Of a stretch of DNA of 64,000 nucleotides, positions 52,259-62,129 are shown piece after piece. The position numbers and the translations under genes were made by a program. Positions within the stretch are counted from its first letter, which is position 1, and each line of letters begins with the position of its first letter. The notes under the pieces were generated by a model. That model did not search any database. It was not told the origin of the DNA and saw only the letters and a list, made by a program, of their open reading frames with translations. The stretch is from Paraburkholderia polaris (GTDB lineage: Bacteria > Pseudomonadota > Gammaproteobacteria > Burkholderiales > Burkholderiaceae), in assembly GCF_012927345.1 (NCBI RefSeq), contig NZ_JABBGJ010000020.1, positions 1-64,000 of the forward strand, written 5' to 3'.

Positions 52259-53302
52259 TCAGAACGTCTCGTGATGCTCGTTCCGCCCAAGGTCCGCATG
52301 AACCATCATGTGGCACAGCTGTTCGAGCGTCGTTTCCGGCTTCCAGCCGAGCTTCTCGTGCGCCTTGTCCGCGCAACCGATCAGCAGGTCCACTTCCGCC
52401 GGGCGATAGAACTTCGGGTTCACGCGCACCAGCGTCTTGCCGGTGGCGACGTCGATGCCGGTCTCGCGTTCTTCCTTGCCCGACCATTCGATCTGATAGC
52501 CCGCGGCGGCGAACGCCATGCGCACGAAGTCGCGGACCGTCTCGGTGCGGCCGGTGGCGAGCACGAAGGTGTCGGGTTCGTCGGCTTGCAGCATGCGCCA
52601 CATGCCTTCCACGTATTCGAGCGCGAAGCCCCAGTCGCGCTTGGCGCTCAGGTTGCCGAGTTCCAGCACGTCCTGTTTGCCGAGCTTGATCTTGGCGACG
52701 GTGTCCGTGATTTTACGGGTCACGAATTCGCGGCCACGCAGCGGCGATTCGTGGTTGAACAGAATGCCGCTGCTGGCGAACAGGTTGTACGACTCGCGAT
52801 AGTTGATCGTCGACCAGTGCGCGAATAGCTTGGCGACGCCGTACGGGCTGCGCGGATAGAAGGGCGTGTCCTCGCGTTGCGGCACTGCCTGCACGAGGCC
52901 GAACATTTCCGAGGTCGACGCCTGGTAATAACGGGTCTTCGGATTAAGAATGCGGATGCCTTCGAGCAGATTCAGCGCGCCGATGCCGGTCACTTCAGCG
53001 GTCGTTACCGGCTGGTCGAACGAGACGCCCACGAAACTCTGCGCGGCGAGGTTGTACAGCTCGTCGGCCTGCGCGCCTTCGAGCAGGCGCAGCGTCGAGC
53101 CGAGGTCGGTCAGATCGTGTTCGACCAGACGCAGATTCGGATGATCGAGCACGCCGAGCTCACGAATGCGCCAGAAGTTGACCGAACTCGTGCGCCGGTA
53201 GGTGCCGGTCACGTGGTAGCCCTTGTCGAGCAGCAGTTTGGTCAGATAGGCGCCGTCCTGTCCGGATACGCCGGTGATGATCGCTTTGCGTGGTTGGCTC
53301 AT
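52259..53302 (-). CDS. bceN: GDP-mannose 4,6-dehydratase
   Basis: This 347-residue SDR enzyme converts GDP-mannose to GDP-4-keto-6-deoxymannose, the precursor of the rhamnose in cepacian. The cofactor motif is GVSGQDGAYLTKLLLDKG. YQASTSEMFGL carries the active-site Thr/Ser and Glu, and RSPYGVAKLFAHW carries the YxxxK pair. RPAEVDLLIGCADKA is a family stretch near the end. The upstream ATG at 53374 overlaps the next gene and lacks similarity. No partner reductase lies in the window. Confidence 0.96.
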   Translation of the reverse strand: MSQPRKAIITGVSGQDGAYLTKLLLDKGYHVTGTYRRTSSVNFWRIRELGVLDHPNLRLVEHDLTDLGSTLRLLEGAQADELYNLAAQSFVGVSFDQPVTTAEVTGIGALNLLEGIRILNPKTRYYQASTSEMFGLVQAVPQREDTPFYPRSPYGVAKLFAHWSTINYRESYNLFASSGILFNHESPLRGREFVTRKITDTVAKIKLGKQDVLELGNLSAKRDWGFALEYVEGMWRMLQADEPDTFVLATGRTETVRDFVRMAFAAAGYQIEWSGKEERETGIDVATGKTLVRVNPKFYRPAEVDLLIGCADKAHEKLGWKPETTLEQLCHMMVHADLGRNEHHETF

Positions 53303-53357
53303 AGCTTGCCTTCGATATGGGTAAAAGAAAAAGAGAAGTGCACTTGAAAAAGGAGCG

Positions 53358-54089
53358 TCAAAGCGTGCCGTCAAGCAGTCGCCGCACCAGCGGATCGACG
53401 ACCTGAAAATCCTGTTCAGCCTTGAGCCGGTACAAGCCCGGCTTCGGATGCGCGCCGTCGGACATCAGCGTCTTCCAGTCCGGCAGATTGCTGACGTACG
53501 CGAACTGATCGACGAGCGGCACCTGCTGTTCGGCGGCCACGCGGCGCGTCATTGCGACCATCGCGGCGAGCCGCGCGTTGAGGCGGTTGTCGGGCATCGG
53601 GTTCGAGGTCTGCAGAACCGGTTCTTTGCCGAGCGCGCGGGCGGTTTTCACGAGCGTTGTTTCGGCCGCGTAAAACTGCTCGGGCGTCTGGTTTTGCATC
53701 ACTTCGTTGATGCCGTAGTTGATCAACACGATCTGCGCGGACGAAGCGGCAAGCCGTTCCTGCCACGGCAGCCCCGCAGTCGGGGCGGCACGGCGGTTGC
53801 CGGTGCCGTCGCGCAACTGGGTGGCCATCGTGCCGCCCACGCCGTAGTTCGTAACGTGTACCCGTTGGCCATGCCTGGCCTGCAATTCGTCCTGCAGATA
53901 TGACACGGCGTTTTGCGCCTGGGGACCGCAGTGGCCGTCGCTGCATGTAATGCCGAGCGTGGTCGAATCGCCGTACGCGTCCACCAGCACCTGCGTTGCT
54001 GGACTGCCGGCATAGGCATCCAGTGCCAGCGAAACCAGCACCGACGCAGCGGCCGACACGCTCGCGGCGAGCCACGCGCGGCGCCTCAT
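53358..54089 (-). CDS. SGNH/GDSL-type hydrolase, exported
   Basis: This 243-residue protein has an N-terminal signal (residues 5-28). The SGNH blocks are in order: VDAYGDSTTLG (Ser42), NYGVGGTMAT (Gly), LINYGINEV (Asn124) and SDGAHPKPG (Asp211, His214). It should act as a periplasmic acyl esterase or acyl-transfer partner on the polysaccharide. Its ATG overlaps the stop of the acyltransferase gene (ATGA), so the two act together. A long upstream frame (to 54788) is antisense-like and not used. It sits between bceN and the acyltransferase. Confidence 0.88.
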   Translation of the reverse strand: MRRRAWLAASVSAAASVLVSLALDAYAGSPATQVLVDAYGDSTTLGITCSDGHCGPQAQNAVSYLQDELQARHGQRVHVTNYGVGGTMATQLRDGTGNRRAAPTAGLPWQERLAASSAQIVLINYGINEVMQNQTPEQFYAAETTLVKTARALGKEPVLQTSNPMPDNRLNARLAAMVAMTRRVAAEQQVPLVDQFAYVSNLPDWKTLMSDGAHPKPGLYRLKAEQDFQVVDPLVRRLLDGTL

Positions 54090-55174
54090 GCGCGGCTTTG
54101 CGGCGCTTGCGACGCGCCCCCTGAAACGCTGCCGGCCGGCGCGTGGGTTGTGCCTGCCGAGCCGTGGATCAAACGTTTTTCGAACGCGAACCACGTGATG
54201 CTGGCGTAGGCGAGGGTGATCGCGAGCGCGAGCGCCGCGGTCAAAAAACGGTTCAGATGCAGCGGCCACAGCGTGTACAGCACGCTCAGGTGGATCAGAT
54301 AAATCGTGTAGCTGATGGTGCCGATATAGACCAGCACGGGGTTGCACAGCAGCCGCTTGACGATGCCCTTGCTTTGCAGGGCGATGACCACGACGGAAGT
54401 GCATAGCACCAACGAAACGCTGTAGAGCCCGGCGTTCGACAGCGGCGTATTCGCCGCGCGGAATCGCGGGTAGTGCAGATGCAGCCACGCAAGCACGGCC
54501 AGCGCGGCAAAAAAGCCGAGCACGGCGAGGCCCTTGAACGGCTCGAGTGCATTGCGATCGCGCCGTACGGCGACCGCGAGCAGCGCACCGGCTGCCAGCA
54601 GATCCATGCGGAACGGCGTCAGGTAATAGATCGGCCAGAACGAATCGAACCAGGGCGTGGCGAGCGCGCGCAGCACCGGCACCAGAACGATCAATGCGGC
54701 CGCCACGTAGCCGAGCACGCGCTCGGGCAACAGCAGAATCACGAACGGCCAGAAAATATAGAACTGCTCTTCGACCGCTAGCGACCACAGCACATTCAGG
54801 CTGTCGTGGCCGCTCTGATTAAGCGCGTCGCCGATATTGGTCGCGAAGAACGCGTACCACTGCCAGTGCTGTGCCCAGCCGAAGCCGAACAGAATCGACG
54901 ACACCACCATCAGCAGCAGATAAGGCGGCAGGATGCGCCGCGCCCGGCGCGCATAGAAGTAGCCGAAATACGACTGCTGACGCGCCTTGCGTTCGAGCAG
55001 GATGCCGGTAATCAGAAATCCGCTCAAAACAAAAAACAGATCGACGCCCATCCACAGCGGTGCTTTCAGCGCGTGCTGGGCGAATACGGCGAGCACGGCG
55101 ATGGCGCGCAAACCGTCGAGCTGCACGATGCGGCGTGAGTGAGAAGGCGCTAAGGGCAGTGCGCTAGCAGTCAT
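54086..55174 (-). CDS. bceO: Membrane O-acyltransferase (acyltransferase family 3)
   Basis: This 362-residue protein has ten or so hydrophobic segments. The family start is VQLDGLRAIAVLAVFAQHAL, with the conserved Arg and catalytic His, then GVDLFFVLSGFLITGILL and YFYARRARRILPPYLLL. It acetylates the polymer or its precursors on the periplasmic side. The SGNH gene follows with a 4-bp overlap. The start at 55174 is chosen over the upstream ATG at 55273, whose extra part is polar. The gene name is assigned by position. Confidence 0.88.
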   Translation of the reverse strand: MTASALPLAPSHSRRIVQLDGLRAIAVLAVFAQHALKAPLWMGVDLFFVLSGFLITGILLERKARQQSYFGYFYARRARRILPPYLLLMVVSSILFGFGWAQHWQWYAFFATNIGDALNQSGHDSLNVLWSLAVEEQFYIFWPFVILLLPERVLGYVAAALIVLVPVLRALATPWFDSFWPIYYLTPFRMDLLAAGALLAVAVRRDRNALEPFKGLAVLGFFAALAVLAWLHLHYPRFRAANTPLSNAGLYSVSLVLCTSVVVIALQSKGIVKRLLCNPVLVYIGTISYTIYLIHLSVLYTLWPLHLNRFLTAALALAITLAYASITWFAFEKRLIHGSAGTTHAPAGSVSGGASQAPQSRA

Positions 55175-55680
55175 GAACCGTCCATGGTGTGAAGCGGATG
55201 AGCCGGGCGAAGGATTGCACGGGTGTCCTGAAGAACACAGGCGCGCTAGCTTCGCATCGCAACGGAAGTGCAATCGATTCTAGGCAAAAGAAATTGATGA
55301 AAAAACGGGAATGAAATGGATAAATGAATCAGATTGCAACAGGGTGTTTCGTTACCCATTCGAAATAGATTTTTATGCTTGTGTCCTGAAATTGTCGTAA
55401 TGCGTAAGAAGTGCGGCCGGCCTCGGCGGTGTCGGTAAAGATGGGCGCATGGGCGCTGCTGGATGCAGGCTTCTGCCATTACTTTAATTTAATCGATTTT
55501 TAAATCATTTTCTTTCACGACGCTTAAAAGCGCTGAATATTTTTGAATTATTTTCGATTTTCGTCGCAGCGTTTTTTCCGCGTAATGTGAGCCGTGGAGA
55601 TTGGGCGGCCAAGGGTTGGCTTTTGCACCCGTGCGGGCTAGTTGCCCGATCGCGGCATGGCCCTGATTGGAGGAATTACT
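55175..55680. promoter_or_regulatory. AT-rich divergent region between bceO and the beta-propeller gene
   Basis: About 500 bp without a gene; 55260-55560 is distinctly AT-rich. It probably holds promoters of both the minus-strand bceO-SGNH-bceN unit and the plus-strand unit. A GGAGG ribosome site at its right end serves the TTG start at 55681. No clear repeat or operator was seen. Confidence 0.5.
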
Positions 55681-57882
55681 TTGGTCCGTTTCACGTTCAA
55701 AACCTGGATTGCTGTACTCGCCTGTGCAGCCGGAATGACGGCGGCATCGGTTAGCTTCACGGCATCCGCGGAAACCGTGTTGAACGCGAAAAATTCCTGG
55801 ATTGGCAACACCTTTGGTTTCGGCGACGGCACGTGGACGCAGATCAACATCACGGCGATTGCAGTCGCGCCCGACGGCAAGGTCTACACGAACGCGCCGT
55901 GGGACGAAAGCGGCGCCGAAGCGAGCGTCTACCAGAACGGCAAGATGCTCGGCTTCGCGGGCGGTACGCACGGTTGGGGCAACGGCGGCGGCAGCGCGAT
56001 CGCGGTGAATCGCAAGTACGCCTTCGTGGCGATCGCGGTCGGCAACGAAAAGGGACGTCTGGTCGAGCAGGGTGTGTGGCCGGAGAAGGGCAAGCAATGG
56101 TTCGGCATTTCGCGTCGGCAGATCGCCGATCCGCAGCGTGCCGCGCCGTTCCAGCCGGCCGCGAACAACGCTGACCCGCATGTGCAACTGGCAGCCGGCT
56201 TTTTGATGATGAACGAAGTGCCGACCGGCACGAGTGCCGAAATCGGCGGTTTGGCGGCGAACGACACCACGCTTTGCGCGGCGAACACCGCGCGCGATCG
56301 CATCGAAGTGTATGACGCGGAATCGATGCAGCAGAAAACCACGTGGACCGTGCACGAACCGGGCCGCATTGCGCTTGCCCCGGACGGCACGCTCTGGGTG
56401 TTGAGCGGCACGCGCAACGATAAGACGCCGCACGTGGAGCACTACACCGCTGCGGGCAAGCGCATCGACGAAACGTTCACGTTGCCCGTCGATACGGTTG
56501 CGGTCGATATCGCTATCGATGCACAAGGCCGCGTGCTGATCGCCGACAACGGCCCGCGTCAGCAAGTGCTGTTCTTCAGCAAGAGCAATGGCCATTACAC
56601 GGAATCGGGCTCGCTCGGCGAACGCGGCGGGATTTTCAGCGGCGTCCCCGGCAAGCCGGGACCGCAGCGCTTCAACGGTTTGACCGGTGTGGGCGTGGAT
56701 GCACGCGGCAACGTCTATGTGTCGACCAACGGCATCGGTCCGCGTTACGACCCGATCGGCGCGGGCCTCGGCGCCACGCTCGAAAGCTATGCGCCGGACG
56801 GCAAACAGAACTGGCAGGTGCAAGGCTTGTTGTTTGTCGACGGTGCATGGATCGATCCGTCACGTCCGGATAGCGTCTATACCGGCAACAAGCGCTTCGA
56901 ACTCGATCTGTCGAAGCCAGCGGGTCAGGACTGGAAATACGCGGGCTTTCTGTCGAACCGTTTCAAGTATCCCGACGACCCTGTCTTTCACACCGATCAA
57001 TATCCGGGCTTGCCGATCGCTCGCAAGCTCAAGGGCCATACGTTCCTGTACCTGACCGACATGTACGCGGACCACCTGAAGATCTATCGCTTCGACCCGC
57101 AGCACGACGGCGAAGTGGCGATTCCTTCGGGCTTCATCGCCGGGCGTGAACGCGCTGTCGCCAAGGTGCCAAATGCGCCACCAGGCGGCGACTGGATCTG
57201 GCGCGATGTGAACGGCGACGGCAAGTTCAATACGGACGAATTCACGCTCAACACGAGCGGCACGAAGCTCGCGGGCGGCTGGGGCTGGTGGGTCGATAGC
57301 GCCGGCGACATCTGGCGCACCCGCGATAACAAGGGCATTTACCGTTTCCGTTTCGGCGGACTCGATGCGAAGGGCAATCCCATCTACTCGTATTCGAACC
57401 TGACGCAGTACCCGGTGCCGCAGCCGTTCACCGAACTGCATCGCGCGATCTACGACCCCGACACCGACACGATGTATGTGACCGGCTATACGCCCGATAC
57501 GCCGGCCGATCGCGGCTTCTGGAAAGAAGTGGGCCGCGTGCTGGTGCGCTACGACAAATGGTCGAGCGGCAATCCGGTGCAGCGCTATGCGATCACGCTG
57601 CCGTGGACCACGCAGACCAAACCCATCGCCACGATTATCGGCCTCACGGTCGAAGGGCAATACATCTTCGGCGTCGAGCCGGTCGGTGCGGTGCACGTGT
57701 GGGACAAGGACAGCGGTCGCGAGGTCGGGGTGATCCGCCCAGGCCCGGAGGTGGGCCGCGCGTCGGGCTGGGTCGACGTGCCCAACGGCATCAGCGCCGC
57801 GAAGCGCAGCAATGGTGAGTACCTCGTGTTCGTCGAAGAAGACGCACGCGGGAAAGTGATGATGTATCGCTGGAAGCCTTGA
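55681..57882 (+). CDS. Exported beta-propeller (NHL/SMP30-like) protein of the exopolysaccharide locus
   Basis: This 733-residue protein has a signal peptide ending near SASA (residue 30 from the TTG). The body is rich in NHL-like blades (ITAIAVAPDGKVYTNAP, GRIALAPDGTLWVLSG, GVGVDARGNVYVSTNG). The start is TTG at 55681 after GGAGGAATTAC; an ATG at 55642 gives a poorer signal peptide. No enzymatic residues were recognised. Its locus position fits the uncharacterised gene bceP. It may bind or handle the polymer in the periplasm. Confidence 0.8.
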   Translation: MVRFTFKTWIAVLACAAGMTAASVSFTASAETVLNAKNSWIGNTFGFGDGTWTQINITAIAVAPDGKVYTNAPWDESGAEASVYQNGKMLGFAGGTHGWGNGGGSAIAVNRKYAFVAIAVGNEKGRLVEQGVWPEKGKQWFGISRRQIADPQRAAPFQPAANNADPHVQLAAGFLMMNEVPTGTSAEIGGLAANDTTLCAANTARDRIEVYDAESMQQKTTWTVHEPGRIALAPDGTLWVLSGTRNDKTPHVEHYTAAGKRIDETFTLPVDTVAVDIAIDAQGRVLIADNGPRQQVLFFSKSNGHYTESGSLGERGGIFSGVPGKPGPQRFNGLTGVGVDARGNVYVSTNGIGPRYDPIGAGLGATLESYAPDGKQNWQVQGLLFVDGAWIDPSRPDSVYTGNKRFELDLSKPAGQDWKYAGFLSNRFKYPDDPVFHTDQYPGLPIARKLKGHTFLYLTDMYADHLKIYRFDPQHDGEVAIPSGFIAGRERAVAKVPNAPPGGDWIWRDVNGDGKFNTDEFTLNTSGTKLAGGWGWWVDSAGDIWRTRDNKGIYRFRFGGLDAKGNPIYSYSNLTQYPVPQPFTELHRAIYDPDTDTMYVTGYTPDTPADRGFWKEVGRVLVRYDKWSSGNPVQRYAITLPWTTQTKPIATIIGLTVEGQYIFGVEPVGAVHVWDKDSGREVGVIRPGPEVGRASGWVDVPNGISAAKRSNGEYLVFVEEDARGKVMMYRWKP

Positions 57883-57945
57883 TGACGTGCGCGTCGTGAA
57901 GGTTCCTTCGCAATACCAGGCAACTGATTTAACCCAAGGCATCCG

Positions 57946-59412
57946 ATGGACAAAGGCATTCTCAAGAACGTAGCGATCAACTTCTTCGGGCTGGTGCTGC
58001 CGACTTTCGTCTCGCTTGTGACCGTGCCGTCGTATATCAAGCTGCTCGGTGTCGAGCGCTACGGCGTGATCAGTCTCGTGTGGACCTTGATCGGCTACTT
58101 CGGGATTCTCGATCTCGGCATGAGCATGGCCGCGCAGAACCACATCTCGAAGGCGCGCGCCTCGGGCGACAAGAGCGAGAGCGCACGCGTGTTCTGGAGT
58201 GCGACGTGGCTCAATCTCGCGACCGGCATCGTCGGCGGCCTGATCATCTATTTCGGCGCGTTTCTGTACACCGCGTACTTCACCAAGGTGTCGCCGGAGT
58301 TGCAGCATGAGGTCTATATGGCGCTGCCGTGGCTTGCGGTGGCGATTCCGATTGCCAACGTGTCGTGGGTGTTCGCTGGGGCGATCAACGGCGCGGAACG
58401 CTTTGGCGTCTACAACACCAATCAGACCATCGGCACCTTTCTGTTTCAGTTGCTGCCGCTTGGCGCTGCGCTGTGGATGGGGGCGACCTTGCAAAACGTG
58501 CTCGCCGCAGCGGTATTCGCACGGATTCTCGCCGCGATTCTGCTGGGCCGTTCCGCGCTGAAAGTACTGGAGATCCGCAGCATTCTTCCGCCGCAGCTCG
58601 GCGTGGCGAAGGGACTCTTCAACTTCGGCGGCTGGATGCTGATTGCGAGCGTCACCAACATGATCGCGGAATCGCTCGACCGCGTGATGCTCGGCACGAG
58701 TCTCGGCGCGCGCTTCGTCACGTATTACACGGTGCCGCAAAACCTCGTGACGCGGTTGAATATTGTGCCCACCGCACTGGTGCGCACGCTGTTTCCGCGT
58801 CTGTCTGCCGTGGGTCGCGCGGATGCAGACACCATTACGCAACAGTCGCTCGAGTTTCTTAACGGCGTGTTCACGCCGGTCGCGCTGGTCGCCATGCTCG
58901 TACTCGAGCCGTTCCTGCATCTGTGGGTCGGCAATGAGATCGCCACAGTGGCAGCGCCGGTAGGCCGGATCATGATCGTCGCCGTGTGGCTCGTCGGGCA
59001 GGCGAACGTTACGCGGATTCTGATCCAGTCGCAGGTCAATCCGGCCACTGCCGCGCGCGTCGGTTTGTTCGAATTACCCTTGTTTGCAGGGGCGTTGTGG
59101 CTTGGCATCACCCATTTCGGTTTGACCGGCGCGGCGATGGCCGTGGCCGGCCGGGCACTCTTTGATTACGCCGTGCTGCTGCGTCTGTCGGCGATTCGCG
59201 CGCGCCAGATCGCGCTCGACATGGTCGCCCACCTCACCTTTCTGCTGGGCAGCCTTTGGCTTGCCAGCTTCCTGCCGGGTCTCGCTTTGGCGATCGTCGC
59301 CGGCGTATTGATGGTCGGCGCGAACGTCGCCTGGTCAATCACGATGACACCCGCTTTGCGCGATCTTGCGCGTTCACTGCTGTTGCGACTGAATCCGAGG
59401 AAAAGCGCATGA
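57946..59412 (+). CDS. bceQ: Wzx-type polysaccharide flippase
   Basis: This 488-residue membrane protein of the MOP superfamily has about twelve to fourteen helices. It begins with the polysaccharide-synthesis pattern NVAINFFGLVLPTFVSLVT and VPSYIKLLGVERYGVIS. It moves lipid-linked repeat units to the periplasmic face for the polymerase. AAGGCATCCG precedes the ATG. The last four bases overlap the next gene's start (ATGA). Confidence 0.92.
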   Translation: MDKGILKNVAINFFGLVLPTFVSLVTVPSYIKLLGVERYGVISLVWTLIGYFGILDLGMSMAAQNHISKARASGDKSESARVFWSATWLNLATGIVGGLIIYFGAFLYTAYFTKVSPELQHEVYMALPWLAVAIPIANVSWVFAGAINGAERFGVYNTNQTIGTFLFQLLPLGAALWMGATLQNVLAAAVFARILAAILLGRSALKVLEIRSILPPQLGVAKGLFNFGGWMLIASVTNMIAESLDRVMLGTSLGARFVTYYTVPQNLVTRLNIVPTALVRTLFPRLSAVGRADADTITQQSLEFLNGVFTPVALVAMLVLEPFLHLWVGNEIATVAAPVGRIMIVAVWLVGQANVTRILIQSQVNPATAARVGLFELPLFAGALWLGITHFGLTGAAMAVAGRALFDYAVLLRLSAIRARQIALDMVAHLTFLLGSLWLASFLPGLALAIVAGVLMVGANVAWSITMTPALRDLARSLLLRLNPRKSA

Positions 59413-61856
59413 ACCACGAAGTCCTTGAAGAAGCCGTGCTGCAACCCACGACGCGCAGCGCACTGGCTGAACTCACCGCCGTTCCCGGTGATCAGGCGCC
59501 GCCGCGCCGCCCGGCGCAGCGCAGCGATAAGACGGTGCGTGTCGCGATCGTGCACGATTGGCTCGTCACCTATGCGGGCGCCGAGAAGGTGCTCGAACAG
59601 ATTGTCGCGTGCTTTCCGGACGCGGACCTGTTCAGCCTCGTCGATTTTCTCGACGATCGCAGCTTTCTGCGCGGCAAGCCGGTCACGACCTCCTTCATCC
59701 AGAAACTGCCGCTCGCGCGCACGAAGTACCGCACGTATCTGCCGCTGATGCCGCTCGCGATCGAGCAGCTCGACGTGTCGGCCTACGACGTGGTGATCTC
59801 GAGCAGCCACGCGGTTGCAAAAGGGATTCTCACCGGCCCCGACCAGGTGCATATCAGCTACGTGCATTCGCCGATCCGCTATGCGTGGGATCTGCAGCAT
59901 CAGTATCTGCAGCAGTCGAAGCTGACCGCCGGGCCTAAGTCGGCGATGGCGCGGCTGATTCTGCACTACATCCGCAACTGGGATATCCGCACATCGAATT
60001 CGGTGGACGGCTTTGTGGCGAACTCCGACTTCATCGCGCGGCGGATCAAGAAGGTCTATCAGCGCGAGGCGCAGGTGATCTTTCCGCCCGTGGATGTCGA
60101 AGCGTTTTCGCTGTGCACCGACAAGGATGATTTCTATCTGACCGCCTCGCGAATGGTGCCGTACAAGAAGATCGACCTGATCGTCGAAGCGTTCGCGAGG
60201 ATGCCGGAGCGCAAGCTGGTAGTGATCGGCGACGGCCCCGACATGCAGAAGATCCGCGCGAAGGCGGGGCCCAATGTCGAGATCATGGGCTATCAACCGT
60301 TCAAGGTGCTCAAGGAAAAGATGAGCCGCGCGAAGGCTTTCGTGTTCGCCGCGGAAGAGGACTTCGGTATTTCAGTGGTCGAGGCGCAGGCGTGCGGCAC
60401 GCCGGTGATCGCCTACGGCAAGGGCGGGGCGCTCGAAACCGTGCGCGATCTCTCTGAGTCGCGGCCCACCGGCATGTTCTTCGACGCGCAGAACGCTGAG
60501 TCGATCATCGCGGCGGTCGCGCGCTTCGACGATCACGTGAAGCGCTTTTCGCCGATGGATTGCCGCGCGAACGCCGAGCAGTTCTCCGCCGCCCATTTCC
60601 GCGAACGTTTCTTCGCCCATGTGCGGGCTTCGGTGCCGGCATTGCGCTCGGCGACGCTGCCGCCGTACGTCCCGTATAAAGCGGAGCCGGGTGCCAACGC
60701 GCCTCGCATTCTCGCAGTCGACCAGAGCGGCGTGCTCGGGGGCGCCGAGCTGTCGCTGCTGGAAATCGTTAAAGCCTTGCGCTCGCGCATCGAAGTCGTG
60801 TTGTTCGACGACGGCCCGTTCCGTACCGCGCTTGCCAAGGCCGGCGTGGCCGTCAACGTGCTGGACGCCGGCGCATTGCGCAAGGTCCGCAAGCAGGGTG
60901 GTTCCTTGCCGAAGGGCCAGGCGCTCAAGGGCTTGATGTCGCTCGTGCGCGCCACCGCGAAACGCGCGCGCGACGCCGAGGTGATCTATGCGAACACGCA
61001 GCGCGCGATGGTGATCGGCGCGATTGCCGGCAAGCTCGCGAGGCGGCCGGTGGTCTGGCATCTGCGCGATATCGTGAGTCCCGAGCATTTCGGCGGCAAG
61101 CAACTGGCGATCATCAAGTGGTGCGCGCGCCTCGGCCTCACGCACGTGATCGCCAATTCGGCGGCTTCCGCTCGTGCCTTCGCGGAGCTCACGCACTTCG
61201 ACAAAAAGCGTATCGACGTCGTGTTCAACGGCATTTCCGCAGCACCGTTCGACGCCTTGCGCACGGTCCCGCAAGCGACGCTGCGCCGGCGCCTGAATTT
61301 GCCTCAGGACGCCTTTCTGGTCGGCTCGTTCAGCCGCCTCGCGCGCTGGAAGGGACAGCACGTGCTGCTCGAAGCGATGGTGCTCAATCCGCATATGCAT
61401 GCGGTGTTGGTAGGCGCGCCGCTGTTCGGCGAGGACGCGTACGAGATCGAATTGCATGCCTTCGTCGCCGCGCACAACCTCGGCGGCCGGGTGCATTTCC
61501 TCGGTTTCCAGCACGACATACCGGCTTGCATGCGCGCGGTCGATGCAGTGGTTCATACGTCGATCACGCCGGAGCCGTTCGGCCGCGTGATCGTCGAGGG
61601 GATGCTGGCGCAGCGACCGGTGGTCGCGGCACGCGCAGGCGGCGTGCTGGAGATCATCGACGACTACGTGAATGGCGTGCTGTGCACCCCCGCTGACGCA
61701 CATGGTCTCGCCGACGCGCTCGCTGAGTTGCGTTCGAACGACGACTTGCGCAACAGGCTCGTCAGGAACGGCTATCAGACGGCGTTGAGCCGGTTTGGGA
61801 CATCAACGTATGTGGAAGGTGTCGAGCGGATTCTGAAGCGCGTGGCGGGGCGGTGA
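59409..61856 (+). CDS. bceR: Glycosyltransferase with two GT4 domains
   Basis: This 815-residue protein contains two GT-B enzymes in tandem. The first spans residues about 40-420 (VAIVHDWLVTYAGAEKVLEQ; EDFGISVVEAQACGTPVIAY). The second spans about 435-815 (VDQSGVLGGAELSLLEIVK; EPFGRVIVEGMLAQRPVVAA). Each has its own E-x7-E donor motif, so it may add two sugars. The ATG overlaps the flippase stop (ATGA) after GAGGAAAAGCGC; an upstream ATG at 59256 lies within bceQ. A strong terminator follows about 100 bp downstream. Confidence 0.92.
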   Translation: MNHEVLEEAVLQPTTRSALAELTAVPGDQAPPRRPAQRSDKTVRVAIVHDWLVTYAGAEKVLEQIVACFPDADLFSLVDFLDDRSFLRGKPVTTSFIQKLPLARTKYRTYLPLMPLAIEQLDVSAYDVVISSSHAVAKGILTGPDQVHISYVHSPIRYAWDLQHQYLQQSKLTAGPKSAMARLILHYIRNWDIRTSNSVDGFVANSDFIARRIKKVYQREAQVIFPPVDVEAFSLCTDKDDFYLTASRMVPYKKIDLIVEAFARMPERKLVVIGDGPDMQKIRAKAGPNVEIMGYQPFKVLKEKMSRAKAFVFAAEEDFGISVVEAQACGTPVIAYGKGGALETVRDLSESRPTGMFFDAQNAESIIAAVARFDDHVKRFSPMDCRANAEQFSAAHFRERFFAHVRASVPALRSATLPPYVPYKAEPGANAPRILAVDQSGVLGGAELSLLEIVKALRSRIEVVLFDDGPFRTALAKAGVAVNVLDAGALRKVRKQGGSLPKGQALKGLMSLVRATAKRARDAEVIYANTQRAMVIGAIAGKLARRPVVWHLRDIVSPEHFGGKQLAIIKWCARLGLTHVIANSAASARAFAELTHFDKKRIDVVFNGISAAPFDALRTVPQATLRRRLNLPQDAFLVGSFSRLARWKGQHVLLEAMVLNPHMHAVLVGAPLFGEDAYEIELHAFVAAHNLGGRVHFLGFQHDIPACMRAVDAVVHTSITPEPFGRVIVEGMLAQRPVVAARAGGVLEIIDDYVNGVLCTPADAHGLADALAELRSNDDLRNRLVRNGYQTALSRFGTSTYVEGVERILKRVAGR

Positions 61857-61952
61857 GGTGGCTTCGCGCGGGTGGATTGAGGCGGATGGTTGGCGTGGAT
61901 GGTTAAACGCAGGGGTAGGCAGGGACTCGGCCGGTTCCTGTCGTTAGCGCAG

Positions 61953-61990
61953 CGGAGCGAAAGTCCTGAGGGCTTTCGCTCCGTTTTTTT
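61953..61990 (+). terminator. Rho-independent terminator after bceR
   Basis: The 11-bp arms CGGAGCGAAAG (61953-61963) and CTTTCGCTCCG (61973-61983) are perfect. Seven T residues follow. Confidence 0.92.
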
Positions 61991-62129
61991 CGTGCTGCGC
62001 GCCGCATGTGCAACGGGGTTGTACGACGCGGATCCTACGGCATGTTGTGTGCCCGCACACTTTTCCGAAGGAAGAAACCTGTTCCCGAACTGAACGTCGT
62101 GTTTCCCCGAGCCTTCTACCGCACCACTA

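Noticed and set aside
56860..58920. 686-residue minus-strand open frame
   Set aside because: It is antisense to the beta-propeller and flippase genes, with no recognisable domain.
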